DNA from: Rosellinia necatrix
Lineage: Eukaryota; Ascomycota; Sordariomycetes; Xylariales; Xylariaceae
Length of the DNA stretch: 64,000 nucleotides
Reading direction: 5' to 3'
Assembly (NCBI GenBank): GCA_021209875.1
Contig: JAGYVD010000005.1
Span: 620,001-684,000 of the forward strand
Part shown: positions 1 through 11,702 of the stretch, one piece after another
Numbering within the stretch: position 1 is the first letter of the stretch
Layout of the letters: each line of letters begins with the position of its first letter
Position numbers and translations under genes: made by a program
The notes under the pieces: generated by a model
Seen by the model: the letters and a program-made list of their open reading frames with translations, nothing else
The model's database searches: none
What the model was told of the DNA's origin: nothing

Positions 1-1
1 C

Positions 2-151
2 GAAACCCTTGTTCTCAGAACGGGCCGAAAACCCTCCAGACCTACAGCTTCCACCTCGACTCGTGCCCCATCCGGTCCTACCGTCGACGGAGAGGCGAAC
101 AACCACAGCTTATCCCGAATTCCACGACAAAGACGAGGCGGGGGCCAATAA
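2..151 (+). CDS. Possible C-terminal fragment of an upstream gene
   Basis: The frame starting at base 2 is open from the window edge to a TAA at 149-151, about 49 codons. The peptide is polar and basic, rich in Ser, Thr, Arg and Pro, and ends with RRGGGQ, as a disordered protein tail often does. No start codon or splice acceptor is visible inside the window, so it could equally be chance. Extending the sequence to the left would settle it. Confidence 0.25.
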   Translation, partial: ETLVLRTGRKPSRPTASTSTRAPSGPTVDGEANNHSLSRIPRQRRGGGQ

Positions 152-1236
152 CGACCAATTGCACCACTCGTCGAGCGTTTCGAGTTTTCTATGGTAAGCT
201 CATGATGATAGCCGTCCTCGTCCCTCTTTCTTGGCCTTCCCCTTCGCTGTCCGTACCACGCCCGCCTCTGTCCATTTGCCTCCATATATTCAGCCCCTAC
301 CCAAAGCTAAGAGAGCGGCGTTCCCGCGTTGGAACTGGTTGCGCCACGCAGCGATCAAGGAGGAACGCAAGCCTAGAAACACCAGCAGAGGCTGCAGAGC
401 ACATGGGCATAAGTAGGTGCGCTAGCAGTGTGTGTGTGTGGCCATCCGCCGCCGCCGCCGCCGCCTTTGTTGCCAGCTTTGCTATCAAATTTCTGTTCCC
501 GCACGTCGCATTCAGCAGAGATCATTCCCACGTCTCCTGCAGAATCATAGCAGAATCATAATAGCATTGACGGTCCCCCGTCCGAGCCTCCTTTGTTGAA
601 TTGGCCCCTGCTGTGAGAAGGCCGGGCAGAGCTAGGGGTTCACTTGGCATTGATTGAGAGCCAAATTAATTGACATCATTGCAGCTTCGCAGCGCCCAGA
701 GCCGCTGATCCTCGCCGCCGCCGCCGCCGCCACCACTACCAGCACCACTGGCACCACCAGCACCACCAGCACCACCACTACCGTGTCTAAATCCAAGTCT
801 GTCTAATTACCCTTGGTAGACAGACCAAAGGAACCCGGATTACTGTCTTACGTCTTTACCTACCCATAGCCTACTCCCAAAATCCACGGAACTAGCTGTC
901 CCAACGCAGACGCTTTCAGATCGCCCAGGTTTCAGCCTGATAGTCAGAGGCCACACGACACGAGTGATTCTGGCAATCTCGTCGAAGGGGTTGTTTGTCC
1001 ACACATCGAACCATCACGCGCACACAGACAACGGCCCATTCCGACGTTTGCACGCTAGGTTGCTGACCTACTGTAAACCTTCCACATTACCCCTCTATCC
1101 TTTTGCAGGCGACCCGACACATTGTACAGTTTCAGCCGCGATCCTTCAGTCAACCCAAAACCCATAAGATCCCCCTTCCCCTCCCCCATCCTTGTTATCT
1201 ACATTGCCATAAGCTTTGAACGAACCACCAGCAGCC
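152..1236. other. Intergenic and 5' region of the OMP decarboxylase gene
   Basis: I see no supported gene here. The stretch holds a short TG run near 428-440, a CCG run near 446-464, and a GCC/CACCA-rich block from about 712 to 780. Pyrimidine-rich tracts (about 1160-1195) sit just upstream of the OMP decarboxylase start, as is common in front of filamentous-fungal genes. Confidence 0.5.
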
Positions 1237-2373
1237 ATGTGCGCTTCACAGGAGCGCCGTCATCCGACCATCAAGGCGACCTTCGCCCAGAGGGCTGCAA
1301 AGGCAACGCACCCTCTGGCGGCCTACCTCTTGCGCTTGATGGAGCTAAAGCAGTCCAACCTGTGTCTGAGTGCCGACGCAACCAACGCCCGAGAACTGCT
1401 CACCCTGGCCGATGCCATTGGCCCCTCAATAGTCGTGTTCAAGACACATTACGACCTTGTCGCCGGTTGGGATTATCATCCGAAGACGGGCACTGGCGCC
1501 AAGCTCGGCGCGTTGGCGAGGAAGCACGGCTTTCTCATCTTTGAGGATCGGAAATTCGGCGACATCGGCCACACCGTTCAGCTGCAGTACACCGGAGGCA
1601 CCGCACGCATCATCAACTGGGCCCATATTGTGAATGTAAACATGATCCCGGGGAAGCCTGCTGTCAAGGCGCTTGCCGATGCCGCCAAACACTGGCGATC
1701 CCGGGTCAATTACGAGGTAAACAGTTACGTCACGGTCGGCACCCCGGTCTCCGATTCGTTTAATAACGACGATGATGAGGACGAACAAGCGGACAAGGTG
1801 GGAGCAATGCATCCCCTGCCCCCGCCGGCACAGCACACCGACTCCAACAATGCTGGGAGGAAAGGTAGCATCGTCTCCATCACTACCTTGACACAATCGT
1901 TCGAACCGGTCGACTCGCCACGTTTTGGAAACACCATCGCCGAAGGAGATGAGCAGTTGTATGCAGGGATTGAGGAACCGCCATGGGAGCGTGGGCTCCT
2001 AATACTGGCACAGATGTCGAGCGCAGGTAACTACATGACGCCCGAATATACGCGCGCTTGTCAAGAAGCAGCCCGTGAGAACAAAGACTTCGTCATGGGG
2101 TTCATCTCTCAAGAATCTCTAAATACGGAACCCGATGACAATTTCATTTCGATGACGCCCGGCGTTCAATTACCCCCAGAAGACGCCGAAGAGGAGGCTG
2201 TGACAGGCGACGGCCTTGGTCAACAATACAACACGCCCTCCAAACTAGTCGGCGACTCCGGGAGCGACATCATCATCGTCGGCCGAGGCATTCTAAAGGC
2301 AGGGGCCCCACGAGCAGAAGCTGAGCGATACCGAAGACGAGCGTGGAAAGCATACCTGGCGCGTATAGGATAA
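1237..2373 (+). CDS. pyrG: Orotidine 5'-phosphate decarboxylase
   Basis: This enzyme converts orotidine monophosphate to UMP, the last step of de novo pyrimidine synthesis in the cytosol. The protein is 378 aa with no intron. The FKTHYD motif carries substrate-contact Lys69. [10 protein letters not shown] (residues 102-111) holds the catalytic Asp104-Lys106-Asp109 set, and DIIIVGRGI near the C-terminus is the phosphate-binding end of the barrel. A low-complexity acidic insert (about residues 165-240, with a DDDEDE run) precedes the [10 protein letters not shown] segment. Inserts at this place are known in Sordariomycete pyrG/pyr-4 proteins and lengthen the enzyme beyond the roughly 265 aa of yeast Ura3. 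The ATG at 1237 was chosen because the frame upstream offers only a TTG at 1216. The family assignment is secure. Confidence 0.97.
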   Translation: MCASQERRHPTIKATFAQRAAKATHPLAAYLLRLMELKQSNLCLSADATNARELLTLADAIGPSIVVFKTHYDLVAGWDYHPKTGTGAKLGALARKHGFLIFEDRKFGDIGHTVQLQYTGGTARIINWAHIVNVNMIPGKPAVKALADAAKHWRSRVNYEVNSYVTVGTPVSDSFNNDDDEDEQADKVGAMHPLPPPAQHTDSNNAGRKGSIVSITTLTQSFEPVDSPRFGNTIAEGDEQLYAGIEEPPWERGLLILAQMSSAGNYMTPEYTRACQEAARENKDFVMGFISQESLNTEPDDNFISMTPGVQLPPEDAEEEAVTGDGLGQQYNTPSKLVGDSGSDIIIVGRGILKAGAPRAEAERYRRRAWKAYLARIG

Positions 2374-3408
2374 TCGATCTCAAGGGTAGGAACTGTGGCT
2401 TTGGGAGTACAGCACAGCGAAACTTGGCGGCCTCCCCAAGTATTGCGAAGGAAGGAGTGGTCTGGCATTTCTGGAGCCCGGAGTTGGGATATTTGGAATA
2501 GTTCTAGACATGGAATGAACAAGGCCGATAGGCATAAAGAATGATGACTGCAACGGCACAGAAGGAACGCGCAACCGTTGATTTCACATGGAACCACGAA
2601 GGGGTTCAGGACGTTGCCGCGAACAAGCGATAGCAAGGCTTATATCTGACTTATTGAGGTTAAGCTTGGTCAGCAATTTATGAAACAGCCTATTGCCGTA
2701 CTTACAAACCCACCCAGACTGCAAGCCCAGTAGATGCAAAATCGAGATTACCTGGGTATTATAGAAATACCTCGGCACGGCAACCATAGATACCGATGGC
2801 CAAAAATAAGGACAATTTGTTGAGTTTAGCCACGACTTGAAGGTGGACACGGTACGCTATATGGAATAAATCAGGGATCTGTCTACATATAGCTAACCGA
2901 CTATGTATGCGACCTGGATCCGGTCGTGTCGGAGACAACGGTGTTTAGGTGGGACAAATGCCGGGGCAGAGATCGGAAGATAATCGACATATGCCCAGCT
3001 AGGCAAGGTTAGTTGATCGAGGAGGGGCTACTACATTATTAAGTGGACAAGGTAGGTGGTAGCTACGTACTACTTAAGCACGGGAGAGGAAGGGAAGTAA
3101 CGAACCGTTGACTGGCCCAAGACGAAACCATACCTGCCTAGCTTATCTCGCAATAACTACCTACTTACTTACCTATGTCATGTCGTGCTGGGACTGTTCG
3201 CCTCTCCCTCAATTACGCGAATACGCCCACAAGTACATACATACAGCAGAGACCACGCGACCCCCCCAACAACACAATAGCACCACAGCACTACAGCACC
3301 ACGGCGCTACAGCACCACAATACCACAGTAATCACGACTGCTTAGCTTCTTTGTCCCCCACGCCGAACACGGGGGAAATCGTAACCGGTCACATCGACGC
3401 CACCCAAG
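2374..3408. other. Intergenic, with repetitive 5' leader of the Zn2Cys6 gene
   Basis: No gene is supported. From about 3262 to 3332 there is an imperfect CAACA/CAGCACCACA repeat just upstream of the next start codon, probably in its 5' untranslated region. The remainder is unremarkable, moderately AT-rich sequence. Confidence 0.45.
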
Positions 3409-5931
3409 ATGGGCGACCCCGAGCAGGCAGAAGCAGTTTCGGGCGCAGAAGATCGGCCAAACTCGGAACCAGAAGCCACGAAACCGCCTCCGCGGAAACG
3501 CAGACGGATCGTCATTAGCTGTACCGAGTGCCATCGGCGCAAGCAGAAGGTTGGAACACCTTGCCGCTCCCACGAGTGCGCTCGACGATCACGTACCCTC
3601 ACGAAACCCATGCTAAGCTCTCGCTTCTTCGCAGTGCGACCGGAAACTGCCCTGTACGAATTGCCAGTCACGAAATAAGGAATCGTCCTGTCGATATGAG
3701 ACCGGCACGCCGATTGCCAAGGCCGATGCGAACGCAACGACTGCGTCGCCGTCGAACGGCGCAGGCCACGATCAGCCCCCGGAGCCGCCCGACACCAAGT
3801 CCGCACCGACCGCCGACTTCGGCTACTCAACCAGCGCTGGATCGACCCTGGGCATCCTGCGAAAGATCGAGAACGCCGCGGGAGTGCCCCTGGAAGGCAT
3901 GCCCACAGAGATTCCGTCCGAAGAGAGCTTTGACATGCGCGAGCGCTATAAATCGTTAATCCGCCAGTTGCCGGCCAGGACATATGTAGAGAAGCTTGTC
4001 GATATCTATTTCCACGACGTGAATTGGCAATATTTCGGCATCGACGAACCGCTCTTGAGAAACCTGATGCATAAATGGTACAGCCTCCCGTTCAACGTCC
4101 TGTCCGGCTCTGGCCCGCTGGCTCTAGACCCGATGCTGAGAGCGTTGCCCGCACTGTTGTTCCAGATGGCCGCGTGCGCGCTATTATATCTCCCACGCGA
4201 CACGGAGAAATCCTTCGAGTGCTTGAAGTATACCAGTAATATGAGTTTCGACGATTTATCGGTCGAGTACAGCGAGGCAGGAATGGCAATATTGACGCTG
4301 CTGGGCAAGCGTCAAATGTCCATCATTACCGTGTTAGCAGGCTGGTGTAGGGCGTCTCTCCTGAAGTTTAGCGGTATGGTAACCGAAGCCGTAAGTTCGC
4401 TCCCTAAGGCCCCATCCCCCCCCCCCCCCCCTACCGTGTCTAATCCCGACCTAGTGGCATCAAGTAGGGACGACAATTCGGGACGCACAGGGGATCGGCC
4501 TGCATCGAGACCAATCCGACCCTCAGCCTACGGCAGATGACTCGGGGGGAAGAGGTGATGGAGAAGATGTGGAGGGCACAGCATCACCGGATGGTCTGGC
4601 TTATCTTGATGGGCTGGGATTTACATACAGGAGCCGTGTTGGGCCGGCCTACCAGCGTCGATCACCGCCTCATAAATCGCAAATTTCCGATCGACGCCAT
4701 CATTCCTAAAAGCGCAAAACGAGTGCCCCTCGTACCGCGCACCGACGATGACCCGCCAACGCCTCTCACGAGGTCGATATGGTCCTGGCAAGTCATGAAA
4801 ACACTAAGAGAGATTCAGGATCTAGAGAAAGAAGGGCCTTTCCCCAAAGATTTTTCCAAAGTCGAGAGGATTCACGCCGAAATACTCGACATCAAGGATC
4901 ACACCCCGCCTCCTTTTCGCTCAGAGAATCCGGACACGCGATTCGACCATCTACCCGAATGCTGGTGGTTACCTTACGCACGGGCGCAGCTGCCACAGCT
5001 ACATGCGTTCAATATCCTGGCCCTGCATCGCCCGTACGTTTTCACCCGCGCTGCTAGCAGAAATGCAGCGCTCAAGGCGAGCCTGGAGATGCTAGAGTCG
5101 CAAAGACAGCAATTCGCCGCACTCGACACGGCGCAGCATAGGACATATTCACTATTCTTCGGCACTTTCGATGCCGTCGTCATGGTCGCCTCCATCTATA
5201 TATTATTTCCCCGCGAACATCTCGAGCTCCTCGACGAAGCGCGGCAGCACTTCCAATGGGCCGTGGACCGGTTCGAGAAGATGGCGGAGCGCAACCACCT
5301 GGCGCGCTCGGCGCTGGGCGTACTGCAGGCTATCTGGATTCGCTTCAAAAAAGCCGTTGGTCACGGCTTCATGGCATGTCACTGCAGCGAAATGGCGAGA
5401 GCCGAGACGGAGGCTGCCTCGCGCTGGCTCGTGGCGCAGTCCGAAGCTCATGCCTCGTCCTCCTCCTCACATCGTGCCAGTAACGATGCGTCAGCAACCT
5501 CGGTGCCTTCGTCCTCGACGCAGCCCACCCCGAGAACGGAACTGACCTCACCACCCGGCCCCAGCACCACAGGACCCTCGCCCGCGAGCGCCCCATCCAA
5601 CGACGCCCTCATCTCACCGGAGTGGACATTACCTACGGATTTCGATTTCGGTGCCATCATGCCTATGTACCCGATGGGCGACATCGCATACAATGACCTA
5701 ACCGGCGTCCTGGGCGCATCGATCGACGGCACATCGGCAGCACCCACGGGGGGCTGGGCTGGGGCCGAGTCCTCTTCACCCGAGAATGACCCTACAGTAG
5801 CTGCAGCGGCGACAAGTCTCGGAATGCCCGGTCTACATACCATGCCCATCCCACAGGAGTTTCCCTGGCAGTTCGGCGGCGAGTTCGGCACAGACACTAT
5901 ATGGAATGTTTTGAACCAATTTCCTTCATAA
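3409..5931 (+). CDS. Zn2Cys6 transcription factor, with an apparent +1 frameshift
   Basis: This is a nuclear DNA-binding regulator of the Gal4 type. Exon 1 (3409-3549) carries a basic PPPRKRRR stretch and CTECHRRKQK. An 85-nt intron (3550-3634) splits the binuclear cluster, which resumes in exon 2 (3635-4390) with CDRKLPCTNCQSRN and a final Cys before RYE, completing six cysteines. A 64-nt intron (4391-4454, GTAAGT, branch CTAAT, TAG) joins to exon 3 at TGG. Exon 3 then reads WHQVGTTIRDAQGIGLHRD, a hallmark of the fungal-specific TF domain. After that the domain continues as EEVMEKMWRAQHHRMVW in the next frame. The break falls in a run of six G at 4544-4549; five G would restore one protein of about 790 aa. 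The C-terminus is Ser/Pro/Thr-rich. The target genes are unknown. Recent inactivation and sequence error are both possible. Confidence 0.85.
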
Positions 5932-7999
5932 TCGTAGAACCCCTTATCCAGATGGTCAAGCTGGTATTAAACATCTGTCGAAAAATCTTCGTACAGACAG
6001 TATTTATACCCCTTCGAGGCGAATTTTTTGTCATCTATGGCATATAGGTGGGTATTCCTGTTGTTATCTGTGGTTCATCGTGATGCATATATTGGGCGAG
6101 CTAGAGAGTCAAGTTAGACCCAACAGTCGACACGGGGGGGAAACTAAATAAAACTAGTTATGCGCGCTACTTGGACAGGGTTCTCGATCTAATAGCATGT
6201 CAAGTGTGAATGATGGTGCCTCGGGCTGCTCAAGGTTTGCCTGGTCGGTAGATGCTTACGGGGGATTGCGTGGCGTGCATTCATTTCAAGACAACTTGTT
6301 AAACCTTAATACCTAGTGCGTGAGACTTTTAGACCATACTTGTACTGGAACTGGATGATATGGATTAGAATCACCTCAAGTTTAAATAATCATCACAGGA
6401 GTACATCTAGCTACCTACTTCGCCGGTGGTTGATAAGACTTACGCGACAAAATATGACACGGCAACAATAGAACGCATTAACTAGTATATACAGGCAATT
6501 GAAAGACTAGGTACTAATCTCAACACGGCGGACCATAGCACATAGCTCCCACTCCAACACTAAGCCAATTTTTCTTCTTCATCCCGTATGACTAGCATAC
6601 GACGACAATGAAAAAAAAAAATAAGGGGATAAAAGCCTGTCAGACTTCCACCATCGCCCACCCCGGCCACGCGCCCGAAGGCAAGACCGCGACAACGGGG
6701 TTGAGATCATCACCACTCTCTATACAGTCCGCGCACGAAGGCGCGGACCGCCATCCTTACGGACAGGGCGAGAGTAAGAAGAACCATGATGCCCCAAAAG
6801 GGACAAACAAGGAACCTCGATTGAGTTAAATCTTCACTCTAGGGCGACGGGGATTTTCGCTCATCAACCAGGGTGGGCTCTATGCCTTTTGTAAGGAATA
6901 AAGAGTGGGACGAATACTATAGAAATGATTCTCTGAAGTCTGTTGTGTCGAAGAGGGAAATTGGTCAGTCGGCTGTTGATTTGGGTGTTTGAAGCATTCA
7001 AGATTGCGAGCAAGGCGCATCTGAATGTTTTGGGGGGGTGGAGGGCTGAACTCACATTGTCGTGTAAAGAAGAAAAGAAAAAAAAGAGAAGGAAGAAGAG
7101 GGAGGCAGAGGGTGCTTATATAGGCGTTCTGCGAAGGGGTCTCCTAGGCGGTGTGGGGACACTTCTTTTTTTTTTTCTTCTTTTTTTTCTCTTTACTGCC
7201 GGCAGAATTCTTAGCTGGGCGGACTTGGTGGGCCACGAGTGGATGGGGGGGACCCGCCGCTGAAAAATTCGCGGTGAGCCCGCACAATGCTTTGTCACAC
7301 TAAGTTATTGTGGGGATTTATGGGCAAAGGCCCACAATGGCGGCCAATCAGGCAGTGGGAAGACTGGTGTCTTGTTCCCATCGCAATCAACCCGTCTCCA
7401 TTGAAGCAGCAAACTTTTTCTTCCGAGAGAGAGAGAGAGAGAGAGGCTGGAATCGCAAAATTTGCAAGCTAGACTGCCGTTTTTAAGGCTAATGGCCTGC
7501 ACGCCTAACCTGTTCTTTGCTAGTTGCCGAGACTAGATAATTTGTGGCAGGGTGCATTCACAGGTGCATTCAAGCAATCACACGTCTCTCGCAGCACCCC
7601 ACAGAATGCTAGGTACTTAGGTACTTGGATTGGGCTATCTATGTCCTCCGATAATGCAGGTTAGGCCCTCCTAGGGGACTAGGAAACCAGTGAAGGTCGG
7701 CCTACAGGCACAAAGGATATTAGGTAGTAGTAGGCTCGCAAGATAGTAGAGATTCAATCTCTTCGGAGCAGGACAGCCAAATAAACTAGGTCTCATACAG
7801 ACCGACGTCTTGCATGCAAGCAGCACCATCCTATTATGAAATCGTAGAACTAACACCCTCCCCCTCAAACCTCCAGTCGCAGGGGCTAGCCCCGGGCTGC
7901 ACTTGTACATACGTCCCGCAGAGAAACAGCAACGAGTGGAAAACACCCCATCTCCCAGCCAGCCTCCCCCCCGCCCCTTTAGACCGAGGGGGGTTAACC
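5932..7999. other. Gene-poor intergenic region
   Basis: I see no convincing gene in this 2-kb stretch. It contains an A-run near 6610, a purine-rich tract near 7068-7100, a T-rich tract near 7163-7190, and a GA microsatellite at 7425-7445. A GCTTATATAGG word near 7113 resembles a TATA element, but no gene follows that I can recognise. Confidence 0.4.
7425..7445. repeat. (GA)n microsatellite
   Basis: About ten uninterrupted GA units lie in intergenic DNA. No coding context is visible. Confidence 0.9.
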
Positions 8000-8551
8000 T
8001 CAGCTCACCGACTCAAGCAGAAGCAGGGACCAGTGGCAGGGACATGCCGCGGCGATGTCGCACTGGCGGAAAGAGCCTGACGTCGCCGTCGGCGAAGGCG
8101 CCGACGACGCTGTGCAGGAAGCCGCGGTTGTGGAAGAGCACGAAGTCGCCCTCGCGCCAGTCGTGCGCGTAGACGAAGCGCGGGGCGATCGCCGGGCGCT
8201 GGAGGCGGTGGGATATGCGCGCGCGCGCGCAGACGGCGGCGAGGTCGCCGAGGACGGACCCCGTCGGCGAGGTGGAGCTGGCGGCGCACGGCCGAGGGGG
8301 TGGACCTGGAGTGCGAGCGCCCCCGTGACAGGGGGGAGGGTGGGGGGGAAGGGGATACTCACTAGGAGGTTACCGATTTATACGGGTATTCTCCCTGGCT
8401 ACTGGTAGATCTTATCATGTCACTGCATCGCTTTAAACAAGCACTTCTTACCAGTCAAATTCTCGATGTCGACGTTCGATACTTCTGCGCCGAAGTTGAT
8501 GGCCGACTCCTTCGGGAAGCTAAGCGGTTCCCCGGTAATTAATACCAGGGG
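8000..8551 (-). pseudogene. Relic of a TauD/TfdA-type 2-oxoglutarate-dependent dioxygenase
   Basis: Two separated pieces of one enzyme remain on the minus strand. The N-terminal piece (about 8551-8452) reads ITGEPLSFPKESAINFGAEV followed by SNVDIENLT, then a GTAAGA donor-like site. The C-terminal piece (about 8335-8020) gives, in three reading frames, PVTGALALQVHP, then SAVRRQLHLADG, then RFVYAHDWREGDFVLFHNRG followed by LHSVVG and DVRLF, and finally RQCDIAA. The His of LHSVVG corresponds to the distal metal-binding His, and the RLFRQC Arg to the 2-oxoglutarate contact of this family. Only about 115 bp separate the pieces where roughly 180 residues, including the HxD metal motif, would be expected. 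An internal deletion plus at least three frameshifts make this a dead gene. The exact substrate class (taurine, xanthine or other) cannot be told. Confidence 0.7.
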
Positions 8552-11500
8552 CCATGATTGATTGTACTCGATCGACGACGACGACGAGAAAGGCTAGCTA
8601 GAGTCTAATTACTACAAGGGTTGGTGGCAGCTCAGTGATAGATGCGTAGTTTTTAGTATTCCTTTGATGAATTAATAGAATTGTTTGAGACATATAAGGA
8701 GATTGACTTTCTATATGTTATGCATATGTAGCGATAGAAAGCGAAGTTGTAGATGGGATGGAGACCTTGATTGACATGGGCGTCCACCGTAGTAGGTAAC
8801 CACTTAACACTGTGGGTCGTACCTCCCCTTACACATACATATATATATATGAACACCTATGACGTCTCCTCTTGCCCTCCAACGTGGTGGCGCTAATGAA
8901 GATAAGGATACCGGCTTCGGCCGGCGGACTCCACCGGAACGTCCCGCAGAGTCGGGCAATGCCTATCTCACCTACCATATCAATCCCTACCCAGCCAATA
9001 GCGACGGCAAGACCCTACGCAGCCTTAAGACATTCTCCGATTACCTATCCAAGCATGTTATAAATGGCTCTATAGTATCGTAGGTACGTTATTTATTGTA
9101 TTATCTGGTCAAAAAGGACAAGTGAGGAGTGTCTGAGAAATGTAATGATGACGCTAGTAGACGCATTCAATGTAATAATAATCCCGTTAATTATAAGTAG
9201 TACCAAATCCCAGCTGCTGTAGCGATCGAATAGCGATGTTGCATAAAACTGAGAACTATTTCACACGAAAGTTTTCTAGGTAATCACTGGATACTACTAT
9301 AGATGTGCTTCCCCTATATTACATATCCAAGCTAGTTTCCATAAGCATTAGGGAAATAGGGGAGCCTGGATTGTGTAATTGCGTGTGTTTTATACTGTCC
9401 GATCCTCGGGTTGGAAGTAACCATTATTCAGATAAACTAGTGTCTCCCGGACAAAATACATAATCCCTATGAAACTATGCTTCGATTACCCCTATTAGCG
9501 AGGCTTCTTGTACTGTATTAAGCACCTGCAGAACAAGGTGATAGTGGTGTAACTGTTGCCACCACATTGATTATGGTGGTGACAAATGTAAACTGGTCCG
9601 TATCTTTCCCTCCTCTTGGAATTGAGAGTTCAACGATAACTTCACTGCTGTGGACGAAGTCTTCTTTTGTCTAGTAATGTTCTTCTACCGGTCTACTTAC
9701 GCGTGGTATTACTACTAGCCCAGCTACTAGAGCTAAATGATAAGCATCCTTGGCAAGATTGCTTCATTCCTATACAAGTTTAACTGTGTAGCAGGAGTAT
9801 TATTAAGTGCATGTGAAAGATCAGATTCGGAGAAATCCATTTGATTAAGAATAGGCGTACAAGGTATTCGCAATTTATTTGCATTGGTTAGGGTATAAGT
9901 GGTCTCCCGAGCCGCAACTATGCCATGCGACTAGGAGAAGCACCTACCTACCATAGATGAATTCAACCATTGACACAGCTGCCCCCCCCCAGAGACGGGA
10001 TCCTACATTCTTGCGAATCGTCCACACTCCCCGGGGCAAACTGCAACATGGTGATAATCTCCCCGGCAGCACACACAGACCGGGAAGCTGATATCCGATG
10101 GACACAAGCCCGTCCGGGGCCACAAACATGCACCTACCCCTTAAAGCACACAAGACCATTATACCGAGTCCTGTACGCGTCAACCCGTCTACTGGCGAAC
10201 GTCGTCGCGGGGAAAGCGTGGCTAGCTATTTGGACTTGCACGTATGTACGTATGAAAGGATTACATAAAATAAAGCGCTTGTTTGCTGTCGACGGGACGG
10301 AGCAGGATTCCGCGTGGCCGGAACTCACGACCCTTGGCCGCACCCGCCCGTGTGGTTTTTTCACATGATCAAAACTCTGCGACGAAGTGGGGGTTTTTAC
10401 CAGATGAGATATCATGGTCTGATGTGACGGGTCCTGGGACTAGACCAGCGCTTTCTCACCTCAGCGGGCGGGCGCCGTGGGTGGTTGGGTGGAAGGTATA
10501 GGGGCCGAATACATAGGTACAAATGCTAACATTTTATACGCGCACGCGAATACGTTAAAAAGTGTAAGCATGGATAGCTTCACCGGATGTTCTGCAAGGT
10601 GGGTAGGAGAAGAAAGGGCAGAGGTGGAGGGGGGGAGAGGCGGGGGGTTAAGGAAGTAGCAGCCGCCGAGTTCGAACTCGACTGCTAAAATTACAAAAAA
10701 GAATTCGAGGCTTAAGCTAAACTCAACATCCTCGAACCGGAAAACCCTTGAATACCTATGGCCCTGCCTCTGGCACAAGAGTTTGTCCTGCCGACTATTT
10801 TACCACTGAGCCATTTGGTTCAGTGGGAACGTCTGTTGAAGGAACCCCCCCCCTTTATTAATAATTATATGTCTAGGTGTTAAAGCGAAGAACTCCACGT
10901 TGTAGTCTTAGACTCTAGGGACTCCCACCTATGTGGCTTCTTTCGGCTGTTCCTCCAAGAATGTTGAATAGGTAGCGACCTCGTTCATAGTCATCAACTT
11001 CATGTCAAGCTAGAAGGCCAGGGCACCCCCCAATATGGGAGCTGTAGTTCTATACCATGCCGGACTCGCAATACACCTGCTGTATGTTAATTCCAAGTCT
11101 TAGGAAGCTAGTAGATAAAAGACTACGTAAAGGGGGCGATGTCATGTTCGTAGATTATTTACTTGTTTTTATTTATCTCATTGTCTATAACTTAATACCT
11201 GTACTACCTCTTGTTTTTGGAGTTTTATAGTACCTATCCCCTTACCCGTACTTACGGTTAAAACATTGCCTTCAACAACCTGAAACAAGTAGAGTGGAAA
11301 ATTTTATCCCTCCGACGAATCCTTCAATAATCATTGGTGTAATGGTACACGCCTCATCCCAAACAAATCTTGTTGGCAAAAGCGAAAACGCAGAGCATGG
11401 TGGGTATGATGATAAAAAAAATCAGAGTCGCTATGCATTCCCTTCTGTTCGTTCCTTCTCACTGAAGCTTTTCACAAAACCCGACGACCCCCAACGCCGG

Positions 11501-11702
11501 TCATTATTTTCATGAATTCGTCCCGAAAAGAAAATCAAACCGTTAACGCCTACTGCTATGGCCGAGGACAAAAACAAGGTAATCGTGGAGGGGTTGTCGA
11601 ATATGCGTGAGGAGTTATCTCATCGAGAAAGGTAACCATTAAGATTAGTTGGGAATTGAGCTGGAGCGCTCATGTTTTCTCCGTGTGTCCGTTTGTACGG
11701 GT
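8552..11702. other. Gene-poor intergenic region with possible repeat relics
   Basis: No intact gene is supported over 3.1 kb. The sequence is AT-leaning from about 8600 to 9950. It includes an imperfect hairpin at 9556-9585 and the palindrome/A-box segment at 10658-10813 listed separately. Short open frames here (for example 8859-9083 and 11294-11515) have no recognisable domain and poor start context. Confidence 0.4.
10658..10813 (-). repeat. Possible tRNA-derived (SINE-like) relic with palindrome
   Basis: On the minus strand TGGCTCAGTGG (10813-10803) fits the RNA polymerase III A-box, and GGTTCGAGGAT (10738-10728) resembles a B-box about 64 nt downstream. I could not fold the segment into a proper tRNA cloverleaf. 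Next to it, 10667-10680 is a perfect 14-bp palindrome centred on TTCGAA, flanked by AGCAG and CTGCT. The combination could be a decayed tRNA-related SINE, but a chance match is not excluded. Confidence 0.25.
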
